DNA of 64,000 bases from Pseudomonas poae (GCA_028869255.1 CP110972.1:4965001-5029000); one strand, 5' to 3'. Counted from the stretch's first letter, positions 20,285 through 30,643 are shown. The notes: generated by a model not told the origin, from the letters alone. Made by a program: numbers and translations.

Positions 20285-21382
20285 TCAGGGTTTATCAAGC
20301 TCCGGCAACTCAAGGGTTTCGCGCTTGGCTGCATCATCCAGCTCGCGCAAGGTTCGATAGATAACTGCCACAGCCTGCAATGTTTCGCGAGGAATACTCG
20401 CCCCCAATTTGTTCTGATACAGCGTACGGGCCAACCACACACATTGGATGACCGGTACATCCGCGGCCTTAGCACGTACGATCAATTGCCGGGCTTGTGC
20501 ATCGGTTCCCTTGTCGACCAATAACGGCAGTGGGGTCTTGCCTGGCCGGTAATACAAGGCAACGGCAAAGTGCGTCGGGTTGATGACTAACATGTCCGCC
20601 TCCTCCAGCTTGGGCAGCTTGACCTTGGGCTCTTCCTGGGCCATTTGGTGCGCCAGCTGGCGCCGTTGCCCCTTGACGTGGGGGTCGCCTTCCATGTCCT
20701 TGTACTCCTTGACGACCTCGACCTGGGTCATGCGCATGCGCTTGGCAAAGAAATACTTCTGCAAGGTCAGGTCGATCAACGCCAGCACCAGCAGCAGGCC
20801 CAGACACACATGCAGCAAATGACGGAACACGGCGATCAGCGCCAGGATGTAGCTTTGCAGGTCGCTGTTGGCCAGGTTGATCAGACCGTTCAGTGACGGG
20901 GTGATCACCACATACAGAATCAGGCTCAGCAACAGCGCCTTGGCGACCCCCATCAGCAGGTTCATCAGCGACTGAGCAGAGAACATCTGCTTGGCTTGAT
21001 TGAGCGGGTTGAGGCGATTGAAATCCAGCTTGAGGGCTTCCGGTGCAAAGAGCAGCCCGATCTGAAGCCAGCTGCTGATCAGCTTTACCGTAATCGCCAC
21101 CCCGACCATCAACAAGGCGAATGAAAAGAACAGCACGAAGGCCTCCATCAACACCTCTTCCAAGGCGCGCACGAATGGCTGGCCGAACCGCGACATCGGT
21201 AACACCATCAATTGCTGGAAGCGCTGCATGCTAGTGTCGGCCGTGAACAGGGCAATTTCGCTGATGGCGGTCAACACCAATAACTTACCGACGTCCTGGC
21301 TCTGGGAAACCTGGCCTTTCTTGCGTTGATCACGCAGTTTCTTGGCACTGGCCGGATGCTTTTTTTCGCCGGAATCACTCAT
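20285..21382 (-). CDS. hrcU: T3SS export-gate switch protein HrcU (SctU)
   Basis: 365 residues from ATG 21382, which overlaps the hrcT stop (ATGA); the longer start at 21508 lies in hrcT and is rejected. Four membrane helices, then a cytoplasmic domain with the self-cleavage motif NPTH in DMLVINPTHFAVAL. Cleavage there switches substrate specificity. Confidence 0.96.
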   Translation of the reverse strand: MSDSGEKKHPASAKKLRDQRKKGQVSQSQDVGKLLVLTAISEIALFTADTSMQRFQQLMVLPMSRFGQPFVRALEEVLMEAFVLFFSFALLMVGVAITVKLISSWLQIGLLFAPEALKLDFNRLNPLNQAKQMFSAQSLMNLLMGVAKALLLSLILYVVITPSLNGLINLANSDLQSYILALIAVFRHLLHVCLGLLLVLALIDLTLQKYFFAKRMRMTQVEVVKEYKDMEGDPHVKGQRRQLAHQMAQEEPKVKLPKLEEADMLVINPTHFAVALYYRPGKTPLPLLVDKGTDAQARQLIVRAKAADVPVIQCVWLARTLYQNKLGASIPRETLQAVAVIYRTLRELDDAAKRETLELPELDKP

Positions 21383-22167
21383 GGCATGGGCGCCTTGAAC
21401 ATCAGCCCAAGCGTATGTTTCAGATCGCCCAGCAGCCCCATCCGCCCGACAATCAGGTCCTGCAACAAGGCAAAATACAGCAGCAAAATACCAATACCCG
21501 CCAGGCACTTGACCGGCGGGGCCAGCGTACTCACCTGCAGCTGCGGGCTATACAGCCCCAGCAACGCAATCCCGAACTCCAGTAACAGCAGCACCGCGAT
21601 AAACGGCGCGGCGTAGAGCATCATGTGCACGAACGTGTCGCCGAGCAAATCGAGAAACGCACCGAACCCATTGGGCTGGGGAAGCGGAAACCACACGGTA
21701 GGCGGCCAGATCAGGTAACTGTCCCAGATCACTTGGGTCAGCGCGCCAAGCCCCAGAGTGGCAATCAGCAGAAAAATCGCCAGTTCCTTGAACATATGCC
21801 CGATGGGCGTCGCATCCGGACCGAGTGACGGGTTGAGCTGGCCACCGGCCAAGGCCCCGCGCTGGTTATCCAGCAACGCCCCCACCGCCTCGAACATCCA
21901 GAACGGCATCGCCAGCAACACCCCCAGCAACACGCCCAGGGTCGCCTCCTTGAGCACCAGCGCGCTGAGCATGAGCGTGGAAAACTCCTCGGTAGCGAAC
22001 GTTGCATAAATGCCCGGCGCCGGTATCAACGCCAAGGCCATCACAATGGTGTGGCGGGGCATGCCGCGTATATGTTGAAAACAGAATGCTGCTACCAGAA
22101 AGGCGCACGGATAAATTCGCGCCATGGCGACCAGCAGGCTCGGCAAGTACTCCAGATACTGCAGCAA
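21379..22167 (-). CDS. hrcT: T3SS export-gate protein HrcT (SctT)
   Basis: 262 residues, highly hydrophobic with about six membrane helices; FliR/YscT family. GALLDNQRGALAGGQLNPSLG matches the conserved loop of the family. It sits between hrcS and hrcU as in other systems. Confidence 0.95.
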   Translation of the reverse strand: MLQYLEYLPSLLVAMARIYPCAFLVAAFCFQHIRGMPRHTIVMALALIPAPGIYATFATEEFSTLMLSALVLKEATLGVLLGVLLAMPFWMFEAVGALLDNQRGALAGGQLNPSLGPDATPIGHMFKELAIFLLIATLGLGALTQVIWDSYLIWPPTVWFPLPQPNGFGAFLDLLGDTFVHMMLYAAPFIAVLLLLEFGIALLGLYSPQLQVSTLAPPVKCLAGIGILLLYFALLQDLIVGRMGLLGDLKHTLGLMFKAPMP

Positions 22168-22177
22168 AGGGTAAACC

Positions 22178-22441
22178 TCAGTTCAGGGCCGAACGGGCAA
22201 TCATGTCAAAGGTCAGATTGATCAGTTGAATCAACTCCACGCCGATCCAGCGACCGGTCATGATCAGCGTGATACCCACTGCCACCAGCTTGATACCAAA
22301 TGGCAACGTCTGGTCCTGTACCTGAACCAACGCCTGTATCAGTGACGTCAGTACGCCTACGATTACCGCCACAATCAGCGGCGGCGCCGATAACACCACG
22401 ACCAGCAACATGCCCTGCTTGAACAGCACGATAGGTTCCAT
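22178..22441 (-). CDS. hrcS: T3SS export-gate protein HrcS (SctS)
   Basis: 87 residues with two membrane helices; FliQ/YscS family (VGVLTSLIQALVQVQDQTLPF is the family core). It forms the export-gate helical core with HrcR and HrcT. Confidence 0.95.
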   Translation of the reverse strand: MEPIVLFKQGMLLVVVLSAPPLIVAVIVGVLTSLIQALVQVQDQTLPFGIKLVAVGITLIMTGRWIGVELIQLINLTFDMIARSALN

Positions 22442-22448
22442 ACGCCAC

Positions 22449-23102
22449 TCAAAGATAGGAAAAGAACAAGCTGTCGAGCAGCCGCGACCACCCGGAAACC
22501 ATCACGAACAACAGCAGTTTGAGCGGCAGGGAAATCGTCATCGGCGAGACCATCTGCATGCCCAATGCCAGCAGCAGGTTGGAGACAATCAGATCGATCA
22601 CGATGAATGGGACATAGATCAAAAAGCCGATCTCGAACCCCGCTTGCAGTTGTGACAGGACAAAGGCCGGAACCAGCAGGATCAAGTCTTCACGCTGAAC
22701 CTCTTGCGCCATTTTTGCCGGCCACAGGCGTGCGGTGTTCTCCAGCAAGTGCGTCAGCACATCCGGGTCGATATTGCGCAACATGAATGCACGCAACGGC
22801 TTGATGGCCTCCCCTGCCGTCTGCAGAGCCATTTGCACACTGCTCAAGTCCAGTGGCGAGGTCTTGACGCTCTCGGCCATTTCATAACCCACCGGGGCCA
22901 TGATAAACAGCGTCGCCGCCAGCGCGATGCCGTTGATGGCCATACTTGGCGGTACCTGCTGCACCCCAATGGCGTTACGGGTGATCATCAGCACAATGAC
23001 AATCTTCAAAAAGGACGTACACACGATCAACGCCATGGGCATCAGCGACAACGCCCCAAGGAAAAGTGCAAGTACGAACGGATCTATCCCCTGGAAGCTC
23101 AT
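22449..23102 (-). CDS. hrcR: T3SS export-gate protein HrcR (SctR)
   Basis: 217 residues with about four membrane helices; FliP/YscR family. Signature segments are [25 protein letters not shown] and the C-terminal [23 protein letters not shown]. It overlaps the hrcQ stop by 4 bases. Confidence 0.96.
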   Translation of the reverse strand: MSFQGIDPFVLALFLGALSLMPMALIVCTSFLKIVIVLMITRNAIGVQQVPPSMAINGIALAATLFIMAPVGYEMAESVKTSPLDLSSVQMALQTAGEAIKPLRAFMLRNIDPDVLTHLLENTARLWPAKMAQEVQREDLILLVPAFVLSQLQAGFEIGFLIYVPFIVIDLIVSNLLLALGMQMVSPMTISLPLKLLLFVMVSGWSRLLDSLFFSYL

Positions 23103-24112
23103 CGGGAAAACGTCACTCTGGACATCTGAAGGCCCAAGCGCCCGTCCACTTCAACCAACTGCCCCTGCCCAATGGGCCGGTCGCCGTAATAAAGGCCGGC
23201 CATGCCCGGCGCGTAACCTGTCACGCCCAGGACCGAACCGGCAGCAAGATTGCGTAGCTCGCCCAGCGTCAGGTTCAGCGTTCCACAGCGCACGCTCAAC
23301 GCCATGCTCAACTCATCGAACGGCTCATGCCCAAATACGTCGACCACCGGCTGGTCTTCCTCGTGTTCAGCGTAATAAGGCGCCGAAAATTCCTCGTCCA
23401 CAGTCATGTCCTCCATAGCAGTAAGGGTCAGGCGCAACGGCCCGATATCATCGTCAATGCAGCCGTGCAGTCGCTGCTTGCCAACTTGTACGTAGCCGCT
23501 GCCCTCGGATTGAAAAAACGCGTGTTCGAGCATCAGCACATCACCGGCGCGCAGCGTGCGCACTTGCGCGATCGGCAATCGCAGGCGCCCTAGGGGCACG
23601 GCAATCGTCAGCTGAAACAGGGCGGGCACCGGCTCGGCGATAGAGCGCCATGGCGCGGCCTCGCACATCATCAGAAAACTCTCGGGCGCCAGCCACAGAT
23701 AGCCCAGGACCCGGGACGCGCCCAAGGTCACGCTCAACCGGCAGCCGAAACCTGCAGGGCGCTCGGTCGTCACTAATCGCATATAGCCAAACAGCGCCCG
23801 CACCTGATCGCTCAGGTGGTGATGGAACAACGCCCAGAACCAGGAATCCGGATCGTTGCCGGCCTGAGCCAAAGGCACCGGGCATTCGCCCATCAGGCTC
23901 AGCAGCGGCCCCGCTTCAGCGAGCGCCAGCACACCGCACGCGGTTTCGAAGCACATCACCTCTACACTGGCGGGAGCACGCTCGGGTTCGAGCAGCAATT
24001 CACCGTTCTGCCCGGCAACCTGAAACGGCAGACGCAACCCCCGCCCCAACCTCAGGCGAGCAGCAACGGTGGAGCTCTTGACCCGGGGCAAGGTCAGAAA
24101 AGGCGCCTTCAT
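23099..24112 (-). CDS. hrcQ: T3SS C-ring protein HrcQ (SctQ), single full-length form
   Basis: 337 residues from ATG 24112, overlapping the hrpP stop by 4 bases. The N-terminal part is variable; the C-terminal 75 residues ([25 protein letters not shown]) are the SpoA/FliN domain. P. syringae splits this protein into HrcQA and HrcQB; here one uninterrupted frame holds both parts. It builds the cytoplasmic sorting platform. Confidence 0.93.
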   Translation of the reverse strand: MKAPFLTLPRVKSSTVAARLRLGRGLRLPFQVAGQNGELLLEPERAPASVEVMCFETACGVLALAEAGPLLSLMGECPVPLAQAGNDPDSWFWALFHHHLSDQVRALFGYMRLVTTERPAGFGCRLSVTLGASRVLGYLWLAPESFLMMCEAAPWRSIAEPVPALFQLTIAVPLGRLRLPIAQVRTLRAGDVLMLEHAFFQSEGSGYVQVGKQRLHGCIDDDIGPLRLTLTAMEDMTVDEEFSAPYYAEHEEDQPVVDVFGHEPFDELSMALSVRCGTLNLTLGELRNLAAGSVLGVTGYAPGMAGLYYGDRPIGQGQLVEVDGRLGLQMSRVTFSR

Positions 24113-24567
24113 GCCACATCGACTTTGGACAGATTCAGCCTGACCGGCTGGCCCAGTGCCCCCGCGACTCGGTCCTGACATTGTTGCCGTACGCCAGTGA
24201 GCCAGCGACCCGTTGCGGCATCATCCGCTTCCAGGTCGATGCTCCAGGCGCCTTGTTCACGACGCACCGTGGCGTTGATCCGCCCGAGTCGAGGCAAGTA
24301 CAACACGGCCTGAAGCGGCCACTGCGGGCTCATCTGTATGCGAGGCACCAATTGCTCGACCAACGCCTCGACCCCGGCGGCACCGACCAAGGCCCTGACG
24401 TCCACTCGAGAGGCGCCATAACTGCCTTCTCCCGAATCGTCTGCAAGCAGGTGAGCGAACAGTCGGCCTTGCTCCAGTGGCACCATGGCCGTCATGTTCG
24501 GTTCGCGCTGCTCCCTTGAGTCACGCAACCGTGGACGCTCGGGAGGGCTATTTGAAACCTGTTTCAT
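24109..24567 (-). CDS. hrpP: HrpP-like needle/pilus length or specificity protein (SctP)
   Basis: 152 residues from ATG 24567, which overlaps the hrpO stop by 4 bases. Pro/Arg-rich N-terminus followed by a C-terminal domain (VPRIQMSPQWPLQAVLYLPRLGRINATVRREQ region) resembling the T3S4 domain of SctP proteins that act on HrcU. Function is inferred from position and C-terminal domain. Confidence 0.8.
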   Translation of the reverse strand: MKQVSNSPPERPRLRDSREQREPNMTAMVPLEQGRLFAHLLADDSGEGSYGASRVDVRALVGAAGVEALVEQLVPRIQMSPQWPLQAVLYLPRLGRINATVRREQGAWSIDLEADDAATGRWLTGVRQQCQDRVAGALGQPVRLNLSKVDVA

Positions 24568-24992
24568 ATCTGATCCTGAGCTAGCAAATTGGACAATTCC
24601 TGAAGTTTTTCCACTTGGCGCAAACACTCGGTCGCATGCTTGCGGGCGCTGCCAATCTGGATTTCTTTCTCCTCTCGCTGTCCGTACAGGGTCTGCAACT
24701 GGCCTTCGTCACGCCGGGTGCTTGCAGATAAAGAGAGCTCCTGTTGCCCCCACGATTTCAGGTCTTTCAGGGTGAGCACCTGCCCTTGGTGCTGACTGAG
24801 CAATTGCGCCGATTGGCGCGCCTCTTCCAGGCGGGTCTGCTCAAGCGACGCCAGGGCCTGCTCGATATGTACCAGCAAGGTTTGCCGGGCACGCGTTGCC
24901 TCGCGCAACGCGCGTTCGGCACGCTCGGCCCGATGCCTGCGCAGGCGCCGCAAGGTTTCGATTTCACCGAACAGCCCATCAGAATGGGACAT
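24564..24992 (-). CDS. hrpO: HrpO-like stalk protein (SctO)
   Basis: 142 residues, almost entirely Arg/Glu/Gln/Leu-rich helix with coiled-coil character (residues about 10-135), the FliJ/YscO fold that connects the ATPase HrcN with the export gate HrcV. It overlaps hrcN by 14 bases. Confidence 0.87.
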   Translation of the reverse strand: MSHSDGLFGEIETLRRLRRHRAERAERALREATRARQTLLVHIEQALASLEQTRLEEARQSAQLLSQHQGQVLTLKDLKSWGQQELSLSASTRRDEGQLQTLYGQREEKEIQIGSARKHATECLRQVEKLQELSNLLAQDQI

Positions 24993-26337
24993 AGGCCGTC
25001 AGCTCCTTGAGATGCTCCAGGGTGGTCGACATCGGCGTAGGTTCACGCAAGTCCTGGCGCAGGAAACCGTCGACCGCCCCTCGGCTGTCTACCGCCAGGT
25101 CGGTCAGGGGATCGCTGCCGGGCTGATACTCCCCCAGCTTGAGCATCAGCTCGATCTGCTGGTAGGCCGACAGCAAACGGCGTAACGCCGTACCGGCCTG
25201 GATATCCGCAGGCTCGGCAACGTTGCTCAGAATCCGTGAAAGGCTGGCCAATACATCCACCGCGGGATAGTGCCCACGCTCAGCCAATTTGCGCGACAGC
25301 ACAATATGGCCATCGAGCAGCGAGCGCACTTCGTCGGCCACCGGGTCGCTCATGGAGTCCTGTTCGATCAGCACCGTGTAGATCGCCGTGATCACACCTT
25401 CGCGGGTCAGCCCGGCGCGCTCAACCAAGCGCGGCAGCAGGCTATACACCGAGGGCGGCAGGCCACCGCGCCCCAGTGGCTCGCCGGCGGCAAGGCCGAT
25501 TTCACGCTGGGCCCGGGCGAAACGTGTCAGGGAGTCGATCAACAGCAGCACCCGCTTCCCCTTGCGCCTGAACCCCTCGGCCAACGCAGTCGCCGTAAAG
25601 GCCGCGCGTGCCCGCTCCATACTCGAGCGGTCCGACGTGGCACAGACCAACACGGCTTTGGCACGCAGTTCATCATCCAGCTCGTGATCAAGGAATTCGC
25701 GCAGTTCCCGGCCCCGCTCGCCGATCAGACCGAACACAATCACGTCGCAGTCCACATTGCGGGCGATCTCCGCCAACAACGTGGTCTTGCCGCAACCCGC
25801 GCCGGCAAACAGCCCCACACGCTGGCCTTCACCCAATGTCAGCAAGCCATCGATCGAACGCACACCCGTGGCCAGCGCGCGGTTGATCCTCGGCCTATCG
25901 GTGGGCAAGGGCGCTTCACACAACACAGCGCTTGCCTGCGGCGAATCAGCCTCGGCAAAAGCGCCAGGGCCGTCGCCGGTAATCGAGCGGCCAAAACCAT
26001 CCAGTACCTGCCCCAGCAATTGGTCGCTGACCTGTACTCGATGCGACATTCCCAAGCGCTCCACGCCAGCACCCACCCGTACACCTTCCAGGTTGCCAAG
26101 GGCACTGAGCACGGCATCCTGGTGATCGAAACCAATGATCTCGGCGAGCATGTAATCACCCGGGCCTTTCTCCACCTGGCACAAGTCGCCTATGCGTGCC
26201 TGGGGCAACCGACATTGCAGCAACATACCGTTGACGCGCTGGATGCGCCCTCGCATCGTCACCGGCGCAAAGCCGGCCAACGCTTGGGAGTGATGCCGCT
26301 GCCAGGCATCGAGACGCGCTTGCAAGTCCGTACTCAC
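24979..26337 (-). CDS. hrcN: T3SS ATPase HrcN (SctN)
   Basis: 452 residues; GTG start overlapping the hrpQ stop. FliI/YscN family. Walker A GAGCGKTT near residues 178-185, followed by VFGLIGERGREL and the Walker B VLLLIDSLTRFARAQREIGLAAGEP segment. It unfolds and separates substrates from chaperones. Confidence 0.97.
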   Translation of the reverse strand: MSTDLQARLDAWQRHHSQALAGFAPVTMRGRIQRVNGMLLQCRLPQARIGDLCQVEKGPGDYMLAEIIGFDHQDAVLSALGNLEGVRVGAGVERLGMSHRVQVSDQLLGQVLDGFGRSITGDGPGAFAEADSPQASAVLCEAPLPTDRPRINRALATGVRSIDGLLTLGEGQRVGLFAGAGCGKTTLLAEIARNVDCDVIVFGLIGERGRELREFLDHELDDELRAKAVLVCATSDRSSMERARAAFTATALAEGFRRKGKRVLLLIDSLTRFARAQREIGLAAGEPLGRGGLPPSVYSLLPRLVERAGLTREGVITAIYTVLIEQDSMSDPVADEVRSLLDGHIVLSRKLAERGHYPAVDVLASLSRILSNVAEPADIQAGTALRRLLSAYQQIELMLKLGEYQPGSDPLTDLAVDSRGAVDGFLRQDLREPTPMSTTLEHLKELTAYVPF

Positions 26338-27233
26338 CAGCGCACCTCATAACGCTGCGCACCATCAAAAACCACCTTGGCGTTGTCAATCAACACCAGG
26401 CGCAAGCCATCCACTTCGTCGCCTACAAATATTCGACTGCCATCCTCCAGCACCACATGACCGCTGAGCCCACCGACAATCTGCACAATCTTGAGCGGCA
26501 ATTCTGTGTCGCGCAGGCGCACACGGCTGATCACCGGCACAACGCTGTCGAACTTTTCACCGAATTGGTTGAGCATGCGCGCCACCAGCTCCACGTCGTC
26601 CTGGGAAACGTCGCCGTTGAGCGCAATCTGGCCATTGATCACCTGCAAACTGACGCGCTGGCTCAATTCACGCTCGTTGAGCATCTTGAGCAATTGCTCG
26701 CGAACCTCGAATGGCGAGACCAGTTCGACTTTCTGTGGCACGGCGGGCATCAGGGATGCCTGGGCATCGCGCTCCCCGGTGGAGACAATGCCCACCACCG
26801 TGATGATTAACGTCACCGCCAGCACTACACTGATCAGTCGCTTCTGCTGAAAATGCGGGATGGACGACAAACGCAACGTCTGCGGCGCCTCACGGGGCGC
26901 AACCTGGGGCAAAGGGGTGGGAGCAGGCGCCTCGGGCCAGGGCTGATTTGCCAAGGTGACACACAGACGGATGGCCCCCACGCAGAACGATTCATCCAGC
27001 GCCAGGCTCGAAATCTGTGCCAGCACCTGTCCATCAGCCCCTTGCAACAGTCCTGCCTCGGCCTGTACGGACCAGTTCGAACCGTCAAGCCGCAGCCGCG
27101 CATGATGCTCGGCGACGCCCGGATCGGTCAGAACAAGGTCCGCGTCACGGTGAGCACCGATGCTCCACTGTTCACCAAACAGCGGCAATGCCGCCCCCTG
27201 ATGCAGACCTTCCAGCACGCGCAGTTCAAACAT
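26334..27233 (-). CDS. hrpQ: T3SS inner-ring protein HrpQ (SctD)
   Basis: 299 residues. The N-terminal FHA-like domain (MFELRVLEGLHQGAALPL, WSIGAHRDADLVLTDPG) is cytoplasmic; one membrane helix near 130-150 (ISVVLAVTLIITVVGIV); the periplasmic BON-type ring domains follow. It forms the inner-membrane ring with HrcJ. ATG 27236 one codon upstream is equally possible. Confidence 0.92.
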   Translation of the reverse strand: MFELRVLEGLHQGAALPLFGEQWSIGAHRDADLVLTDPGVAEHHARLRLDGSNWSVQAEAGLLQGADGQVLAQISSLALDESFCVGAIRLCVTLANQPWPEAPAPTPLPQVAPREAPQTLRLSSIPHFQQKRLISVVLAVTLIITVVGIVSTGERDAQASLMPAVPQKVELVSPFEVREQLLKMLNERELSQRVSLQVINGQIALNGDVSQDDVELVARMLNQFGEKFDSVVPVISRVRLRDTELPLKIVQIVGGLSGHVVLEDGSRIFVGDEVDGLRLVLIDNAKVVFDGAQRYEVRW

Positions 27234-27270
27234 CACAGCGCCATCGCGCAGGTTGAAAATGGCCGAGTAC

Positions 27271-29364
27271 TCATGCCACCTCCCCGCGCATCAGATCGTC
27301 CTGGCCAAGGTCAAAGCGTCCCAGTACCTTCACCTTCGAGGTGCTCCCCAATTCGGCAAAGGACATCACCGGCACGTGGTTGAACTCCTCGAGCAGCAGA
27401 GTACGCAGGGGGCTGCGCAAATCCTGCGCGACCAACATCACGCTTTTGCTTTTAGGGCGCACGGTAAAGGCCTGGTTAAGCAAGTGGATCAGCGATGCGC
27501 TGCTCTCGTTGCCAAGGGCGAAAAACACCCCCGTCTGGGTCTGGCGCAACGACTCGCGCAAAACGTTTTCGGTCTGCGGTGACAACAGCCAGGCATGCAG
27601 GCCGTCAGCCTCACTGTATTGGTGGAAAATCTGCGATTTGAGGGCGATACGCGCGTAGTCCGCCAAGGCGTCCGGCTCACGCTCATGCTGGCCGTACTCA
27701 ATCAACGACTCCACAATCAACCTCACCGCACGCAACGGCACGCCTTCAGACGCCAGGCGTTGCAGCACCGCCGAAAAGCGCGACAGCGGCATAATCCGCT
27801 GAAGTTCCTGTACCAGTTCAGGCTGATTGTGCTCAAGCCAACCGAGGATCGACTTGCTCTCCTGGATCCCCAGAAACTGCGGGCCCGTAAGCATCATGGC
27901 GTGTTTCAGGCGATCAATGATCAAACGCGTCGCACTGAAGCGCTCCAACTGTGGATCATCCAGCAAAGGGTCATCGGGTTCCAACCACACCCAGTCCTGC
28001 TCATCGCGCTCGGCCAAACCCGGCACCGCGCGCTCAGGCACCTCTGCCAAGGCTTTACGCTCCACGGCCACACGCGCCACAACCGAGGCCTTGACCATCG
28101 GCACCTCATGCACGCAGAAGCGCATTTCATCATCCGCCAGCGTGTCGTCCAGCTCGACCTCGAACGGCGGTAACGTCAGACCAATATTGGCGACCAGCGC
28201 GTTGCGGGTCTGGCGAATCCCCTGAACCAGCTCAATCACCTCAGGAGTGCCGCGCAACACGGGGGAAAACTGCAACAGATAGGGCCGCGACGGATCGAAC
28301 CCGCGCAGGTCTTCCTCACCGTTTTCTTCCGGGCGCACAGCCTGGGTAGCGTCAGGGGGCGGCGCTTCGCGCCGTTGACGTTGACGCATGAGGTAAAAGC
28401 CCAGGGTGCCGGTGGTCAACGAAATAAGGATGAAGACCAGCGTGGGCATGCCAGGCAATGCGGCAAAAGCCAGCATCCCCACCGACGCAATCATCCAGCT
28501 CTTGGGTTCACTGGTCATCTGCCGGGCGATTTCAGCCCCCATGTTGGTGGCGCCCTTACGTCCGTCCGGCGCCACGCGAGTGATGATCATGCCGGCGGTC
28601 AGGGAGATCAGCAGCGCGGGTATCTGGGCAATCAGGCCGTCGCCGATGGTCAGCACCGAGTACAGCGCCATGGAATCGGCTGCGCTCATGCCGTGCTGGA
28701 ACATGCCGGTGGAAAAGCCACCCAGCAGGTTGATCACCACGATCACCAAACCGGCGATGGCATCACCTTTGACGAACTTCATTGCCCCGTCCATGGCCCC
28801 GAACAACTGGCTCTCGCGGGACAACTGGTCCCGTTTGTCACGGGCCTGCAGGCCGTCGATCAGCCCGGCCCGCAGGTCACTGTCGATGGACATCTGTTTG
28901 CCGGGCATCGCGTCGAGGCTGAAACGCGCCGCCACTTCGGCAACGCGCTCCGAGCCCTTGGTAATCACCAGGAAGTTAACCAGGGTCAGGATCATGAAGA
29001 TCACCAACCCCACCGCCAGGTTGCCACCCACGACAAAATTACCGAACGCCTCAACGATGTCGCCGGCGTCCTGTTCCAGCAGGATAAGGCGCGTGGTAGC
29101 GATCGACAGTGCCAGGCGGAACATGGTGGTCAACAGTAAAATCGACGGGAACGACGAGAACGCCAACGGCCCCGGCAGGTACAGCGCCAGCACGATCAAC
29201 AGGCAGGAGATGCAGATGTTGAGCGCGATCAGGATATCCACCAACCAGGTGGGCAACGGCACGATAAAAATAAACACAATGGCCAGGACCACCACCGCGC
29301 CGAGGACTTCGGCACGCTGTGCAATCTTGAGCAGCCAGCGGTTGAGGGTTGCCAGGACGGTCAC
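27271..29364 (-). CDS. hrcV: T3SS export-gate protein HrcV (SctV)
   Basis: 697 residues. N-terminal half has about eight membrane helices; the FHIPEP signature region is seen as RFSLDAMPGKQMSIDSDLRAG near 147-167. The C-terminal cytoplasmic domain forms the nonameric export ring. It overlaps the hrpJ stop by 4 bases. Confidence 0.97.
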   Translation of the reverse strand: MTVLATLNRWLLKIAQRAEVLGAVVVLAIVFIFIVPLPTWLVDILIALNICISCLLIVLALYLPGPLAFSSFPSILLLTTMFRLALSIATTRLILLEQDAGDIVEAFGNFVVGGNLAVGLVIFMILTLVNFLVITKGSERVAEVAARFSLDAMPGKQMSIDSDLRAGLIDGLQARDKRDQLSRESQLFGAMDGAMKFVKGDAIAGLVIVVINLLGGFSTGMFQHGMSAADSMALYSVLTIGDGLIAQIPALLISLTAGMIITRVAPDGRKGATNMGAEIARQMTSEPKSWMIASVGMLAFAALPGMPTLVFILISLTTGTLGFYLMRQRQRREAPPPDATQAVRPEENGEEDLRGFDPSRPYLLQFSPVLRGTPEVIELVQGIRQTRNALVANIGLTLPPFEVELDDTLADDEMRFCVHEVPMVKASVVARVAVERKALAEVPERAVPGLAERDEQDWVWLEPDDPLLDDPQLERFSATRLIIDRLKHAMMLTGPQFLGIQESKSILGWLEHNQPELVQELQRIMPLSRFSAVLQRLASEGVPLRAVRLIVESLIEYGQHEREPDALADYARIALKSQIFHQYSEADGLHAWLLSPQTENVLRESLRQTQTGVFFALGNESSASLIHLLNQAFTVRPKSKSVMLVAQDLRSPLRTLLLEEFNHVPVMSFAELGSTSKVKVLGRFDLGQDDLMRGEVA

Positions 29365-30434
29365 ACCGCAACCCCAGGCTCATTGCCAAACCGGGCCGGG
29401 CCCTTCTCCAGGCGGGTGAATTCATCCATCACCAGCAAGAAGTTATGCAAGCCCTCCTGGCGCCCACGGGTATCACGCCACAAGGCCATCGGCAGATTTT
29501 TGAGCACCGGGTAAACCGCATTGAGGGAAGCCAATTGGCTGGCCATCTGGTCACCGGCCAACTCATCCGCAAGCCGCTGCACCTCGGACGATGCGATGCC
29601 GTTACCCGCGTAACCGAGCAGACGCTGCAACAGCGCAACGGCATCGTGCTCAACCTTGAGACGCTCGATCAAGGTATGGCAACTGGACAACACGCCCCCC
29701 AACTGGCCACAGCTTTGCAACCCCAGAAGCAGCGTGCGCAACTTGGCTGTCGGAAGCGACGACGCATAGGCCGCGATGTCGTCTGCCAAGGCCCGACGCA
29801 TGATGTTGAGCCCCATAGAGAACTGCTCGCCGCCATACATGCCCAAGAGCGATTGCATCATGTTTGCCAGGGATTGGCGCACGACCACGTTGGCGTAATA
29901 CAGCGCGCGCACCGCCTGGCGCTCCTGCGGGTCATCACTGCTGGCCTGCAACGCCAGGGCAATATTGAGGCCGGCCTGGATTTCCCGCTTATAACGAAGC
30001 TCCAGCTTGGCCAGGGCATCACGCGCCAGCGCGGCCTCGGTCTTGCGCACCTCCGCTTCGGCCTGAGCGGTAATCTGGCGCAGTACCACATAGGTCCGTG
30101 CCGGGTCACCGCCGGTGAGGTCCACTAACTTCTCGACGCTGGGCTGTTGCAACAAATGCTGCCTGACTTGGCGAGTGATGGCTGCCAGGCTCACCTGGGC
30201 TGGGTGGCCCAACTGATCATAGATTTGCGCGAGCTGCTCGGTGGGCGTCACTCGCAACCCTATCGAACGCTGGCTCAGGGCTTTGCTGGAGGAGGCTACT
30301 TCCTGGCTGAAAATCTCGGCGAGTGCATCAATACCCGGTGCGCCAACGTGCGCTTTAGCTTGGGATACCTGCTCGGAAACAGGCTGCTCCAGACTATGGA
30401 CTTTGTGCAGATCATGGTTGGATTCGACTTTCAT
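29361..30434 (-). CDS. hrpJ: T3SS gatekeeper HrpJ (SctW)
   Basis: 357 residues from ATG 30434 (MKVESNHDLHKVH). The longest frame starts at 30485, but that codon lies inside the hrp box, so it cannot be the start. HrpJ/YopN-type helical protein (KSNHDL... SLEQPVS, then LVDLTGGDPARTYVVLRQ) that controls the order of secretion. First gene of an eleven-gene operon through hrcU, with almost all junctions overlapping. No clear Shine-Dalgarno is seen before this ATG. Confidence 0.9.
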   Translation of the reverse strand: MKVESNHDLHKVHSLEQPVSEQVSQAKAHVGAPGIDALAEIFSQEVASSSKALSQRSIGLRVTPTEQLAQIYDQLGHPAQVSLAAITRQVRQHLLQQPSVEKLVDLTGGDPARTYVVLRQITAQAEAEVRKTEAALARDALAKLELRYKREIQAGLNIALALQASSDDPQERQAVRALYYANVVVRQSLANMMQSLLGMYGGEQFSMGLNIMRRALADDIAAYASSLPTAKLRTLLLGLQSCGQLGGVLSSCHTLIERLKVEHDAVALLQRLLGYAGNGIASSEVQRLADELAGDQMASQLASLNAVYPVLKNLPMALWRDTRGRQEGLHNFLLVMDEFTRLEKGPARFGNEPGVAV

Positions 30435-30464
30435 GGGCGTGCCGGGACAGGAGGTTTGTTTCCC

Positions 30465-30493
30465 TATGTGGCAAGCACACGCCATGCGGTTCC
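30465..30493 (-). promoter_or_regulatory. hrp box of the hrpJ-to-hrcU operon
   Basis: Read on the minus strand: GGAACC (30493-30488), 16 bases, CCACATA (30471-30465). It matches the HrpL consensus exactly. It is 30 bases from the hrpJ start. Confidence 0.94.
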
Positions 30494-30626
30494 ATCGAAA
30501 TCAGCTCTAAGGCTTTTTTGACAATACCGGCACGGTCCTTTCAAGCCTTTTGCAAATAGCTGCGCAAAAACGCTTCAATTCAATATATATACTTATATAA
30601 ATCAAGTACTTGCATGATTTTTCAGG

Positions 30627-30643
30627 TTGGCACAGCCGGTGCT
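30627..30643 (+). promoter_or_regulatory. Sigma-54 promoter of hrpL
   Basis: TTGGCAC at 30627-30633 and TGCT at 30640-30643 with the invariant GG (30629-30630) and GC (30641-30642) separated by 10 bases. It lies 53 bases before hrpL, and the HrpS-like activator gene is in the same locus. Confidence 0.85.
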
